Source: Allokutzneria sp. NRRL B-24872
Lineage (GTDB): Bacteria; Actinomycetota; Actinomycetes; Mycobacteriales; Pseudonocardiaceae
Length of the DNA stretch: 64,000 bases
NCBI RefSeq assembly: GCF_002155965.1
Contig: NZ_MUMH01000018.1
Coordinates: 1-64,000 of the forward strand
Direction: 5' to 3'
Below are positions 26,186 through 34,204 of this stretch, piece by piece; position 1 is the first letter of the stretch, and every line of letters starts with the position of its first letter. A program made the translations under genes and the position numbers. The notes under the pieces were generated by a model. That model was not told the DNA's origin. It saw nothing but the letters and a program-made list of their open reading frames with translations, and did no database searches.

Positions 26186-26409
26186 GGACCACTCCCGTCG
26201 TTCATCTTGCCGTGGTGGACGTCACAACCGTAGGGGTGTTCGCCGGGAAGCGCCAGACCCTGGAGGTACGTTTCGGAAACTACCTTTACCTCTTGACGCT
26301 CCTCGTCGGATAGCGCTTCCCTGGTTTCTCCGGATTCGCATTGAAGTTTATGTACATGAATCCGTCCCTGCGCAATCCGCGCGGCTGGTGAGGCTAGCGA
26401 GGAGAGAAG
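26186..26409. promoter_or_regulatory. Divergent promoter region of pqqA and the sugar dehydrogenase
   Basis: 224 bp shared by the two transcripts. TTGACG at 26293-26298 and an A+T-rich run with ATGTACAT (26351-26358) near the dehydrogenase are candidate promoter parts; I cannot assign exact elements. A shared region would allow coupled control of cofactor and enzyme. Confidence 0.4.
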
Positions 26410-27387
26410 ATGAACCAGAAGAGTGGCGTGGTCGTCGGTGTGGTGGCGGCCCTCGCGCTCGGCGCGGCGGGCCACGCGTCCGCGGCCGAGCCGAAGGCGA
26501 TCAGCCAGATCGTCGGTGGGCTGAGCCAGGCGTGGGGGCTGGACTTCCTCCCCGACGGCAGCGCGCTGTTCACCGAGCGCAACAACGCCAGGATTCGCAA
26601 GCTGGACAAGGCGGGCAAGCTCAGCGAGGTCCAGAAGATCCCCGGCGTGGCGACCTCCAACGAGGGCGGGCTGCTCGGCATCGCGGTGTCGCCCGACTAC
26701 GCCACCGACCAGACCGTCTACGTCTACTACACCACCGCCAGCGACAACCGCGTCGCCAAGCTCAAGCTCGGGCAGACCCCGCAGCCGGTCCTGACCGGCA
26801 TTCCCAGGGGCGCGCAGAACCACCAGGGCGGCAGGCTGGAGTTCGGCCCGGACGGCCACCTCTACGTGGGCACCGGAGACGCGCAGAACGGCTCCAACTC
26901 GCAGAACGACAACTCGCTCGCGGGCAAGGTGCTGCGGATGACCAAGGACGGCAAGCCCGCCCCCGGCAACCCGAAGCCGAACTCCGTGGTCTACGCCAAA
27001 GGTTTCCGCAACGTGCAGGGCCTGGCGTGGGCCGGGAACCAGCTCTACATCAGCGATATCGGGGCCAGCAAGCTCGACGAGCTGAACAAGGTCGACGCCG
27101 GCAAGAACTACGGCTGGCCGACCTGTGAGGGCGCGTGCTCCACTGCGGGTATGACCAACCCGGTGAAGAGCTGGGCCACTTCGGCGGCGACGCCGAGCGG
27201 GCTGGAGTACTTCAAGGGCAGCCTGTACATGGCCTCGCTCAAGGGCGGCACGTACAAGCTGACCACCGCCGGTGCGGGCTCGAAGCTCTATACGAGCCTC
27301 GGCCGGACGCGCGCGGTCGAGGCGGCGCCGGACGGCTCGCTGTACGTGATCACGCCGACGGCGATCCACCGCGCAGACGGCAACTGA
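26410..27387 (+). CDS. Secreted PQQ-dependent sugar dehydrogenase (sorbosone/glucose type)
   Basis: 325 residues, ATG with AGGAGAG 4 nt upstream. Signal peptide (1-26, cleavage after A-S-A). The rest is a six-bladed beta-propeller of the soluble aldose/sorbosone dehydrogenase family: W-G-L-D-F-L-P-D-G near 44, N-E-G-G-L-L-G-I near 88, N-H-Q-G-G-R-L-E-F-G-P-D-G-x-L-Y-V-G-T-G-D near 137-157, and G-F-R-N-V-Q-G-L near 198. Family members oxidise sugars with PQQ bound in the propeller centre. Divergent transcription from pqqACDEB strongly supports PQQ as its cofactor. Substrate not known. Confidence 0.85.
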   Translation: MNQKSGVVVGVVAALALGAAGHASAAEPKAISQIVGGLSQAWGLDFLPDGSALFTERNNARIRKLDKAGKLSEVQKIPGVATSNEGGLLGIAVSPDYATDQTVYVYYTTASDNRVAKLKLGQTPQPVLTGIPRGAQNHQGGRLEFGPDGHLYVGTGDAQNGSNSQNDNSLAGKVLRMTKDGKPAPGNPKPNSVVYAKGFRNVQGLAWAGNQLYISDIGASKLDELNKVDAGKNYGWPTCEGACSTAGMTNPVKSWATSAATPSGLEYFKGSLYMASLKGGTYKLTTAGAGSKLYTSLGRTRAVEAAPDGSLYVITPTAIHRADGN

Positions 27388-27398
27388 CGCCGCATGAT

Positions 27399-27428
27399 CG
27401 GGCCGGAGTCCACTGTGGACCCGGCCCG
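27399..27428 (+). terminator. Terminator after sugar dehydrogenase gene
   Basis: CGGGCCGG (27399-27406) pairs with CCGGCCCG (27421-27428), and the loop is itself the palindrome GTCCACTGTGGAC (27408-27420). Confidence 0.6.
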
Positions 27429-27430
27429 TC

Positions 27431-27886
27431 GTGCGGCCCTTGACGAGGCAGCGCCGACCTCCTTGGCCGCTGCGCGACCAGGACTACGACGACGATCAGC
27501 TTCTGTGGCAGCGCAAGAACGGTGAAGAGGTCGTCATCCACTTCGCGACCAAGGGATTGACCACCGCGTTCCTCAACGACGTCAAGAAGGGGGTCGAGTC
27601 GTGGGACCGCAGTCCCTGCGTGCAGCCGCGGCTCACCGAGACCTGCGCGCCGCAGACGAACTGCGTCACCATCGGTCTCAAGAAGACCAGCAGTGAGGGC
27701 GACGACGGCAATTTCGACGCGATCGAGAAGGCCACGCTGAACGTCGTCAAGCACGAGATGGGGCACGCCATCGGCTTGCGGCACTGCAAGACCAAGGGCG
27801 TCCTCATGCACGGTGACACCAACAAGGTCACTGAGCCCGACCGCATCGACTACGACAACCTGCTGGTCCTCTACGGACGGCAGTGA
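27431..27886 (+). CDS. Metzincin-like zinc metalloprotease, N-terminus apparently lost
   Basis: 151 residues from a GTG. The zinc motif H-E-M-G-H-A-I-G-L-R-H is complete and is followed by a Met-turn candidate (V-L-M-H-G-D), as in small secreted metalloproteases of the snapalysin/matrixin kind. Two Cys pairs in the middle suggest an extracellular fold. But there is no signal peptide or propeptide: the first 15 residues are basic and unlike an export signal, and the start lies 3 nt after a terminator hairpin, without visible promoter. I read it as a 5'-truncated gene, possibly no longer expressed. Confidence 0.6.
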   Translation: MRPLTRQRRPPWPLRDQDYDDDQLLWQRKNGEEVVIHFATKGLTTAFLNDVKKGVESWDRSPCVQPRLTETCAPQTNCVTIGLKKTSSEGDDGNFDAIEKATLNVVKHEMGHAIGLRHCKTKGVLMHGDTNKVTEPDRIDYDNLLVLYGRQ

Positions 27887-27940
27887 ACGAACGGGCCGGA
27901 GCCCACTGTGGACACTGTGGACTCCGGCCCGCGTTCGTTC
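27885..27940. terminator. Large bidirectional terminator
   Basis: Left arm 27885-27901 pairs with right arm 27922-27940 (17 bp with one bulge); the loop carries two copies of CACTGTGGAC. It separates the convergent protease and sortase genes. Confidence 0.8.
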
Positions 27941-27941
27941 T

Positions 27942-28688
27942 TCACACCTGCGGTGTCGCCACCACGATGCGGTTCTCGTTGTAGCCCAGATCGCCGCCGA
28001 CCCACCGGCCCCCGCAGGTCACCAGCACCAGCCGGTGCGGTCCCTGCTGCGAGAACAGCCGGTCGGCCGACTCGGGCAGCTCGTTCTTGTGCAGCGTGAT
28101 GATCTCGCTGATCTTGTAGCGGAACACCTTGCCGCCCGCCGCGCTCATGTCCGAGACCGTCACGTCCTGGCCCTGCTCGGCCTTCCACAGCTCGTTGAAG
28201 GGACCGACGGAGCCGCGGAAGTTCACGTGTCCCGCGAGCAGGGTCGCCCCTGCTGGAGCGCCGAGACCCGCGCCCCACCACGTCGCCTCGCGGACGCCCT
28301 CGGGCACCGGGAGGGTCGCGTCGGGGCCGACTTCCTTGCGCACCAACGTCGCCGTGCCGCCACCGGGCAACCGCACGGTGCCCGGCTTCTGCCCGGACGG
28401 CGGTTCGGGCGCGACCGGAGCGGGCGGTGCCGGAGCGCTGATCACGCCGCCGGGCAGGCCCCAGCGGCGCACGCTGGTGCTGGAATCGCTCAGGTCCGTG
28501 CCCGGCAGCAGCTGGACCGGCGGCCGCTCGGCCGAGTCGACGGCCTCACCGACGACGGAGGTCCGCAGGTCCAGCCCGGCCACGCCCATCGCGGCCGCGA
28601 CCGCGGCGACGACGAACAGGCCGATGCCGGTCTTGGTGCGACCACCAAGACCGGCCCGGCTCGGGTAGAGCGACTGTTCCTTCGCCAT
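27942..28688 (-). CDS. Class F sortase
   Basis: 248 residues; ATG at 28688 overlaps the stop of the upstream gene (TGATG). One N-terminal membrane helix (about 20-38), a Pro-rich linker (about 80-105) and a sortase beta-barrel with catalytic His154 (A-G-H-V-N), Cys225 (V-T-C-G-G) and Arg240 (N-E-N-R). These positions and the size match class F sortases, which are widespread in actinobacteria and attach proteins to peptidoglycan or trim them. The upstream secreted protein is the likely substrate. Confidence 0.88.
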   Translation of the reverse strand: MAKEQSLYPSRAGLGGRTKTGIGLFVVAAVAAAMGVAGLDLRTSVVGEAVDSAERPPVQLLPGTDLSDSSTSVRRWGLPGGVISAPAPPAPVAPEPPSGQKPGTVRLPGGGTATLVRKEVGPDATLPVPEGVREATWWGAGLGAPAGATLLAGHVNFRGSVGPFNELWKAEQGQDVTVSDMSAAGGKVFRYKISEIITLHKNELPESADRLFSQQGPHRLVLVTCGGRWVGGDLGYNENRIVVATPQV

Positions 28689-30112
28689 CACCGGCGGGCG
28701 CCCCTGCCGCGCCGCACCGTCAGCACCAGCGCTGCCGCCGTGGCGCCGAGGACGCCGATACCGGCGAGCGCCGCGGTGTTCACGCTGGTCGTGGTGGTGC
28801 CGCTGACCAGCGCCAGTTCGCCGAGATCACCGGCGGGGATGGTCTTCGGCACGGTGATCTTCGGCGTGTTCGGCTTGTTGGTCAGTGTGAGCGCGAGCGT
28901 CGCGCCCGGCGTCAGCTTCCCGCACACGGTCGGCGGCGCCGAGGGGTCGAAGCCCTCCTCGTAGCCGGGCGCGGGGGCCACCTCGATGAGGCACGCCTCC
29001 TGCGGCGTCTTCAGGTCGGCGATGCTCACCAGACCATCCTGCCCGGTCTGCAGCACCGCCGGCTTGCCGTCCGCGCCGACGAGCTTGGAACCGTCCTGCT
29101 TCTCCAGCGCCGAGGTCTTGTCGGCCGCGGTCACCCGCAGCGCCACCCCGGCGACGCCCTTCGCGGTGGCCGCGTCGACCTTGCTCAGCTTGACGATGCC
29201 CGGAGCGGTGCGGGCCTTCGCCTCGGCCTCGGCCTTCGCGGTGCTCTGGCCGCCGGTGGTGATGATCTGCTGCGCCTTCGGGTTGGACGGGATCAGCAGC
29301 ACCGGGTCGGCGTTGGGGTTCTCCACCGAGCCGGCCAGCTTCGGCGCCTCGCCGGTCGGGGTCAGCGCGATGCTCAGCGGCTTGCCGTCCTTCGGCGTCC
29401 GGGCGGCTTCCCCGCCGCCCAGCGTGCCGTCGGTGGCCGTGAGCTTCACCGGAACGTCACCGACCGGCTTGCCCGTCGCCGAGACCACGCTCAGCTGCCA
29501 CTTGCCCGCCTTGCCGATGATCTGGTCGTCCTTCGGCGCGGTCAGCTCGACCTTCCACGGCCCGAAGTGCGCGTCGGCGTCCTCGCGCAGCGCGCCGACC
29601 GAGGTCTTGGCCTCGTCGGTGAGCCGGTCGAAGTGGAACTTCTCGTCGTAGCCCACCGTGTCGAAGGTGTTGCTCGGGTCGAGCCGGCCCGCGTCGGTGG
29701 TGCCCGAGGTCCACACGTGCAGCACGTGCGCCAGCGCGGCGGCCTCGTGCACGGAGGTGGTGTCCTGGTAGCGGAGCAGCAGGTAGGAGATCTTCGCCGG
29801 GACGTCCTTGCCCAGCGGCTCACCCCACTTGTTGGTCAGCGGCCCGTTCGCCTGGGTGTACTCGACGCCGTCGTCGGGCACGTTGAGCCCGAAGCGCACG
29901 CACCACACCTGCTTGCCGCGCCAGTCGTAGGAGCCCAGCCAGTCCTTGGGCTCGGGGTTGTTCTTGTAGGGCTGGGCGTCGGTGTGCTGTCCCAGCTTCT
30001 CTCCGGAGGCGACCGCGACGGCCGGCAGTGCCAGCGATGCGGTGATGGTGAGCAGAGCGCCCGCGGTCACACCCGCGAGCAGCCTGCGGTGGCCCAGCCG
30101 TTGGCCAGACAT
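28688..30112 (-). CDS. Secreted surface protein with C-terminal anchor, candidate sortase substrate
   Basis: 474 residues from the ATG at 30112 (GAGGAG upstream). Signal peptide 1-35 (cleavage after A-V-A-S or nearby); an N-terminal all-purpose domain with a V-W-C-V-R-F-G segment and H-E-A-A-A-L-A-H-V-L-H-V-W, recalling thioester domains of Gram-positive adhesins but without the expected Gln; an Ig-like region about 190-320; a prealbumin/SpaA-like domain about 320-430; then a C-terminal helix and R-R-G-R-G-A-R-R tail. No LPxTG or LAxTG motif is visible before the helix. Translationally coupled to the class F sortase. Confidence 0.75.
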   Translation of the reverse strand: MSGQRLGHRRLLAGVTAGALLTITASLALPAVAVASGEKLGQHTDAQPYKNNPEPKDWLGSYDWRGKQVWCVRFGLNVPDDGVEYTQANGPLTNKWGEPLGKDVPAKISYLLLRYQDTTSVHEAAALAHVLHVWTSGTTDAGRLDPSNTFDTVGYDEKFHFDRLTDEAKTSVGALREDADAHFGPWKVELTAPKDDQIIGKAGKWQLSVVSATGKPVGDVPVKLTATDGTLGGGEAARTPKDGKPLSIALTPTGEAPKLAGSVENPNADPVLLIPSNPKAQQIITTGGQSTAKAEAEAKARTAPGIVKLSKVDAATAKGVAGVALRVTAADKTSALEKQDGSKLVGADGKPAVLQTGQDGLVSIADLKTPQEACLIEVAPAPGYEEGFDPSAPPTVCGKLTPGATLALTLTNKPNTPKITVPKTIPAGDLGELALVSGTTTTSVNTAALAGIGVLGATAAALVLTVRRGRGARR

Positions 30113-30501
30113 ATGGCTCCTCGGTTGATCTTGACGCCGATCACGTGTGCGGCATCCGCGACGATGGTTTCCGCACCCCGGACAGGTCACAAGCCACCGT
30201 CGGGGCGACAACCCGAGGAGGACAACGTGCGCGTTGCGTTGGTGAATTAGCACATTCGGGTCAATCCGCTGGTACACCCAGTCGTATCAAGATCCACGAA
30301 TGGCCGCTGGAGATCGTCACGTACCGCCGGTATGTGGCGTGGTCGACATCGAAGAACAAAGATCGGCCTCGATTCGCCGGACCCTGGGGTCGGTGTCGGC
30401 GGCGAAGAGTAAAGTTCGGCTTTAACCGTCCCGGGAACCCCAGCGCGTCGACCGACGTTGTACTCGGCGGACGGTGTGAAACACGTTCCTGGAGGACTGA
30501 G
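30113..30501. other. 389-bp divergent intergenic region
   Basis: Lies between the surface-protein gene and the BI-1 gene. It holds the palindrome TACCGCCGGTA (30322-30332). No supported gene. Promoters for both flanking genes must lie here, but I cannot place them securely. Confidence 0.5.
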
Positions 30502-31284
30502 GTGCGCACTTCTAGCAACCCGGCGTTCCGCAACCTGCCGAGCAGTGGCGGCTACGCCTCGTTCCAGCACGGCGGTCAGGCCGCCGGCTACGACCCCTAC
30601 CCGTCGGCGCCTCCCACCGCCGAACGACCGATCACCGCCGACGACGTGGTCATGAAGACCGCCGCGTCGCTGGCCGTCGTGATCGTCGCCGGTGTCCTCA
30701 CCGCGATGAGCGGCGGGGCGATGTACGCGCTCGCGCTGCCCGCCGCGCTCGTCGGCATCGGCATCGCGATCTTCATGTGCTTCCGGCCGAAGCCGAGCGC
30801 CGCGCTGACGCTGATCTACTCGGCGGCCCAGGGCATCGTCCTCGGGGCACTCACCGGGCTGTTCGAGAGCATCCCGCAGATGAAGGGCATCGGCGTCCAG
30901 GCGCTCATCGGCACGGCCGCGGTGTTCCTCGGCATGCTGATCGTCTACAAGACCGGCGCCATCCGGGTCACCCCGCGCCTGACCAAGATGATCGTCGCCG
31001 GTGTCATCGGCGCCGCCGTGCTGATGCTGGCCAACATGCTCGTGGGCTTCTTCGTCCCCGGCGGACTCGGCATCCGCAACGGCTGGCTGGGCATCGGCAT
31101 CGGCCTGCTGTTCATCGTGATCGCGGCGTTCACGCTGCTGCTGGAGTTCGACCAGGCCGACGAGATGGTCCGCGCCGGCTACCCGGCCAAGTGGGCCTGG
31201 TTCACCGCCTTCGGGCTGGTGGCCTCGCTCGTGTGGCTCTACGTCGAGATCCTGCGCCTGCTGTACCTGCTCCGCCAGGAGTGA
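30502..31284 (+). CDS. Bax inhibitor-1/YccA family membrane protein
   Basis: 260 residues from the GTG at 30502 with GGAGG 6 nt upstream. A polar N-terminal 55 residues (rich in Ser, Gly, Pro, Tyr) is followed by seven transmembrane helices. The F-x-x-x-D-x-A-D-E-M-V segment near 222 and the closing W-x-x-A-F-G-L-x-x-x-L-V-W-L-Y-V-E-I-L-R-L-L block are typical of the BI-1 (UPF0005) family of calcium-leak or stress-linked channels. Function in actinomycetes is not established. Confidence 0.88.
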   Translation: MRTSSNPAFRNLPSSGGYASFQHGGQAAGYDPYPSAPPTAERPITADDVVMKTAASLAVVIVAGVLTAMSGGAMYALALPAALVGIGIAIFMCFRPKPSAALTLIYSAAQGIVLGALTGLFESIPQMKGIGVQALIGTAAVFLGMLIVYKTGAIRVTPRLTKMIVAGVIGAAVLMLANMLVGFFVPGGLGIRNGWLGIGIGLLFIVIAAFTLLLEFDQADEMVRAGYPAKWAWFTAFGLVASLVWLYVEILRLLYLLRQE

Positions 31285-31302
31285 TCCACCCGCACGACAT
31301 GC

Positions 31303-31335
31303 GAACGGCCCCGGTCACCTCGACCGGGGCCGTTC
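31303..31335. terminator. Bidirectional terminator
   Basis: 14-bp perfect stem (31303-31316 with 31322-31335), 5-nt loop, between the stops at 31284 (+) and 31357 (-). Confidence 0.85.
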
Positions 31336-31356
31336 CGCGTTCTCGGGTCGAACGGC

Positions 31357-31689
31357 TCAGGTGCACTCGCGGAACGTGCGGCCCTTGATCGTGATCTTGC
31401 CGCCGTGGCCGCAGATGCCCAGGCTGTGCTTGCCGCCACCGCCGGTGATCGGGATGCAGACGTAGCCGACGTTGCCGGGCCCGCCGCCCGCGTCCTGGTA
31501 GGACCGCGCGACGGCCTCGCACTCGCCGCACGATGCGTACTCGCCCTCGAACGTGCTGTTCGGGCCTTCGCCGCAGACCTGCGGCGCCCGCTCCGCCGCG
31601 CTCGCGGGCGCAGCGGCGACCAGGGGGAGCAGGACGCAACAGAGCGCTGCGGCGAGGCCGAACCGTCCCGTGTGCTTCTTCAAGATCAT
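31357..31689 (-). CDS. Small secreted six-cysteine protein
   Basis: 110 residues from the ATG at 31689. Lys/Arg then hydrophobic residues 10-28 and an A-S-A cleavage site near 33 form a signal peptide. The mature part of about 77 residues is glycine-rich with six cysteines, enough for three disulfides, and basic patches (K-I-T-I-K-G-R). I do not recognise the family. Small, exported, disulfide-rich proteins include enzyme inhibitors and antimicrobial proteins, but nothing in the sequence decides. Confidence 0.7.
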   Translation of the reverse strand: MILKKHTGRFGLAAALCCVLLPLVAAAPASAAERAPQVCGEGPNSTFEGEYASCGECEAVARSYQDAGGGPGNVGYVCIPITGGGGKHSLGICGHGGKITIKGRTFRECT

Positions 31690-31752
31690 TATCGGAGTGT
31701 CGTGCCAAGCCCTGCCGGGCGCCACCGCTACAGGCGAGCCTGAAACGCGAGG

Positions 31753-32973
31753 TCAGCTCAGGCGTTCCAGCACCATGGCCATGCCCTGGCCGCCGCCGAC
31801 GCACATGGTCTCCAGGCCGAACTGCTTGTCGTGGAAGCGCAGCGAGTTGATCAGCGTGGTGGTGATCCTGGCCCCGGTCATGCCGAAGGGGTGGCCGACC
31901 GCGATCGCCCCGCCGTTGACGTTGAGCCGGCCCAGATCGACGCCGAGCTCCTGGTAGGACGGGATGACCTGGGCGGCGAACGCCTCGTTGATCTCGACGA
32001 GGTCGATGTCGCCGATCGACATCCCGGCCAGCGCGAGCGCCCGCTTCGACGCCTCGACCGGGCCGAGGCCCATGATCTCCGGCGAGAGCCCGGAGACGCC
32101 GGTGGAGACGACCCTGGCCAGCGGGGTGAGGCCGAGCTGCTTCGCCTTGGTGTCACTCATGATCACCAGCGCCGCCGCGCCGTCGTTGAGCGGGCAGCAG
32201 TTGCCCGCCGTGATCCGGCCGTCGGGGCGGAACACGGGCTTGAGCGTGGCGGTCTTCTCGTAGGTGACACCGGCGCGCGGGCCGTCGTCGGCGCTCACCA
32301 CGGTGCCGTCGGGCTTGGTGATCGGCGTGATCTCGCGCGCCCAGAAGCCGTTCGCGATCGCCTGCTCGGCCAGGTTCTGCGAGCGGACGCCGAAGTGGTC
32401 CATCTCCTCGCGGCTGATTCCCTTGAGCAGAGCCAGGTTCTCCGCCGTCTGACCCATCGCGACGTAGACGTCCGGCGCAGCGCCGTCCTCGCGCGGGTCG
32501 TGCCATTCGCCCGCGCCCTGCTCCGCGACGCGCTGCGAGCGGGCCTCGGCGTCGGCGAAGAGCGGGTTGTGGGTGTCGGGCCACGAGTCGGAGCTGCCCT
32601 TGGCGAAGCGCGAGACGGTCTCCACGCCCGCGCTGATGAACACATCGCCCTCGCCCGCCTTGATCGCGTGCAGTGCCATCCGCGTGGTCTGGAGGCTGGA
32701 CGCGCAGTAGCGGGTCACCGTGCAGCCGGGCAGGTGGTCGTGGCCGAGCAGCACCGAGACCACGCGCCCCAGGTTGAAGCCCTGCTCGCCACCGGGAAGG
32801 CCGCAGCCCAGCATCAGGTCGTCGATCTCGCGCGGGTCGAGCTGCGGGACCTGGCCGAGCGCAGCGGTGACCACCTGGGCCGCGAGGTCGTCCGGGCGGA
32901 CGTCGACGAGCGAGCCCTTGCCCGCGCGGCCGATGGGGGAGCGGGCTGCTGCGACGATCACGGCTTCTGGCAT
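31753..32973 (-). CDS. fadA: Acetyl-CoA C-acyltransferase (thiolase, FadA type)
   Basis: 406 residues from the ATG at 32973. Active-site Cys90 in T-R-Y-C-A-S-S, G-H-P-F-G-M-T-G-A near 355 with the catalytic His, and C-V-G-G-G-Q-G-M near the C-terminus with the second catalytic Cys. Cleaves 3-ketoacyl-CoA in beta-oxidation. Its place next to the SGNH hydrolase and cbs matches M. tuberculosis fadA3 (Rv1074c). The HAD subunit partner (fadB) is not in the window. Confidence 0.9.
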   Translation of the reverse strand: MPEAVIVAAARSPIGRAGKGSLVDVRPDDLAAQVVTAALGQVPQLDPREIDDLMLGCGLPGGEQGFNLGRVVSVLLGHDHLPGCTVTRYCASSLQTTRMALHAIKAGEGDVFISAGVETVSRFAKGSSDSWPDTHNPLFADAEARSQRVAEQGAGEWHDPREDGAAPDVYVAMGQTAENLALLKGISREEMDHFGVRSQNLAEQAIANGFWAREITPITKPDGTVVSADDGPRAGVTYEKTATLKPVFRPDGRITAGNCCPLNDGAAALVIMSDTKAKQLGLTPLARVVSTGVSGLSPEIMGLGPVEASKRALALAGMSIGDIDLVEINEAFAAQVIPSYQELGVDLGRLNVNGGAIAVGHPFGMTGARITTTLINSLRFHDKQFGLETMCVGGGQGMAMVLERLS

Positions 32974-33024
32974 CGCGGGACTCCTTCGTCCGAGGGGCTG
33001 GCCCGACACTACTCGTCGGTAACC

Positions 33025-33957
33025 CTAGTTGTGGCGGTGGAACCTCTTGGCCCGCGCGGCCTCGATGCGGGCGGCGATCCGCCTGCTCGGGCGCATCGCC
33101 TCCGCGGCGGCCGAGCGCGTCGGCGGCTCGGCGATCGGCCCGCCCTGCCACACGCCGATGGCACTGCACAGCGCGGGCAGCAGCACCTCCACGGAGATCA
33201 GGTAGCCCGCCGCCGAGGGGTGGAAGCGGTCAGCGCTGAACAGCTCGGCGGGGCGGGTCAGGAACTCCGGCGACAGCAGGTCGGCGAGCGGGACCGGCAT
33301 CCCGCCCGCGCGCTCGATCGCGCGGTGCTGCGTCTTGGCCAGCAGCAGGCTCCACGAGCGCACCAGCGAGCGCAGCGGCTGCGGGATCGGCCGCACCGCT
33401 CCCAGATCGGGACAGGTGCCCGCGACCACGGCGGCCCCGGCCGCGCGCAGCCTGCCGACGTTGCTCTCCAGCAGCGCCGCCGAGGTCGTGATCGGGATCT
33501 GCGTGGTGACGTCGTTGCCGCCGATGATCACCAGCGCCAGGTCGGGCGGCTGCCGCAGCGCCAGGTCCACCTGGCCTTCGAGGTCCCTGCTGGTCGAGCC
33601 GCTCACCGCGTACGTGGTCAGCTGGACCGGCAGCTCCGACTCCTCCGCGAGCGCCTTGGCCAGCAGCACCGCGGGCAGCTCGGCCGCCGTCTCCACACCG
33701 AGCCCGGCCGCGATCGAGTCGCCGATCATCGCGAAGAGCACCGGCGGCTCACCGACGGCGGGGTCCTCCGGCGCGAGCGGTCCCTCACCGGTCGGCAGGT
33801 ACACGCCGTCGGCCCGGGGCGGTGGCGCCTCGGGCAGGCCGATGATCAGCCGCGCTCGCCGCGACTGCTCGTTCAACAGGCTGTACACGGCGCCGGAGAG
33901 CCCACCGAGGGCTCCAGCGGCCGCCGCCGCGATTCGCAGTGCGCGCAGACCTGCCAC
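33025..33957 (-). CDS. SGNH/GDSL-family hydrolase with N-terminal anchor
   Basis: 310 residues from a GTG. A hydrophobic N-terminus (8-27) serves as signal or anchor. Block I G-D-S-I-A-A-G with nucleophile Ser81, block III G-G-N-D at 146-149 and block V D-R-F-H-P near 243 are all present. Family members are esterases or lipases; the homologue in M. tuberculosis (Rv1075c) is a secreted esterase. Divergent from cbs by 247 bp. Confidence 0.88.
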   Translation of the reverse strand: MAGLRALRIAAAAAGALGGLSGAVYSLLNEQSRRARLIIGLPEAPPPRADGVYLPTGEGPLAPEDPAVGEPPVLFAMIGDSIAAGLGVETAAELPAVLLAKALAEESELPVQLTTYAVSGSTSRDLEGQVDLALRQPPDLALVIIGGNDVTTQIPITTSAALLESNVGRLRAAGAAVVAGTCPDLGAVRPIPQPLRSLVRSWSLLLAKTQHRAIERAGGMPVPLADLLSPEFLTRPAELFSADRFHPSAAGYLISVEVLLPALCSAIGVWQGGPIAEPPTRSAAAEAMRPSRRIAARIEAARAKRFHRHN

Positions 33958-34204
33958 CGCGAGGACCTCCTTCCGCCACCCGCCGCCCGACCACCGCTGG
34001 ACGAGTATCGGGCGGCTCCCCCAGAAGACGCAGAACTCACCGCCGATTGTTCCGCATCGGGTGCGTTCTCCTCACCTGTCGGCCACGACCGCCCATACCG
34101 GACTTCGCGCTGGTGGCGGCGGGGACTACCCTCGGCACGCCACAGGCCGCTGCGGTGGGCACCACCCCCGTGCGGTCGCGCAGACAGCTGAGAGGGAAGC
34201 ACCG

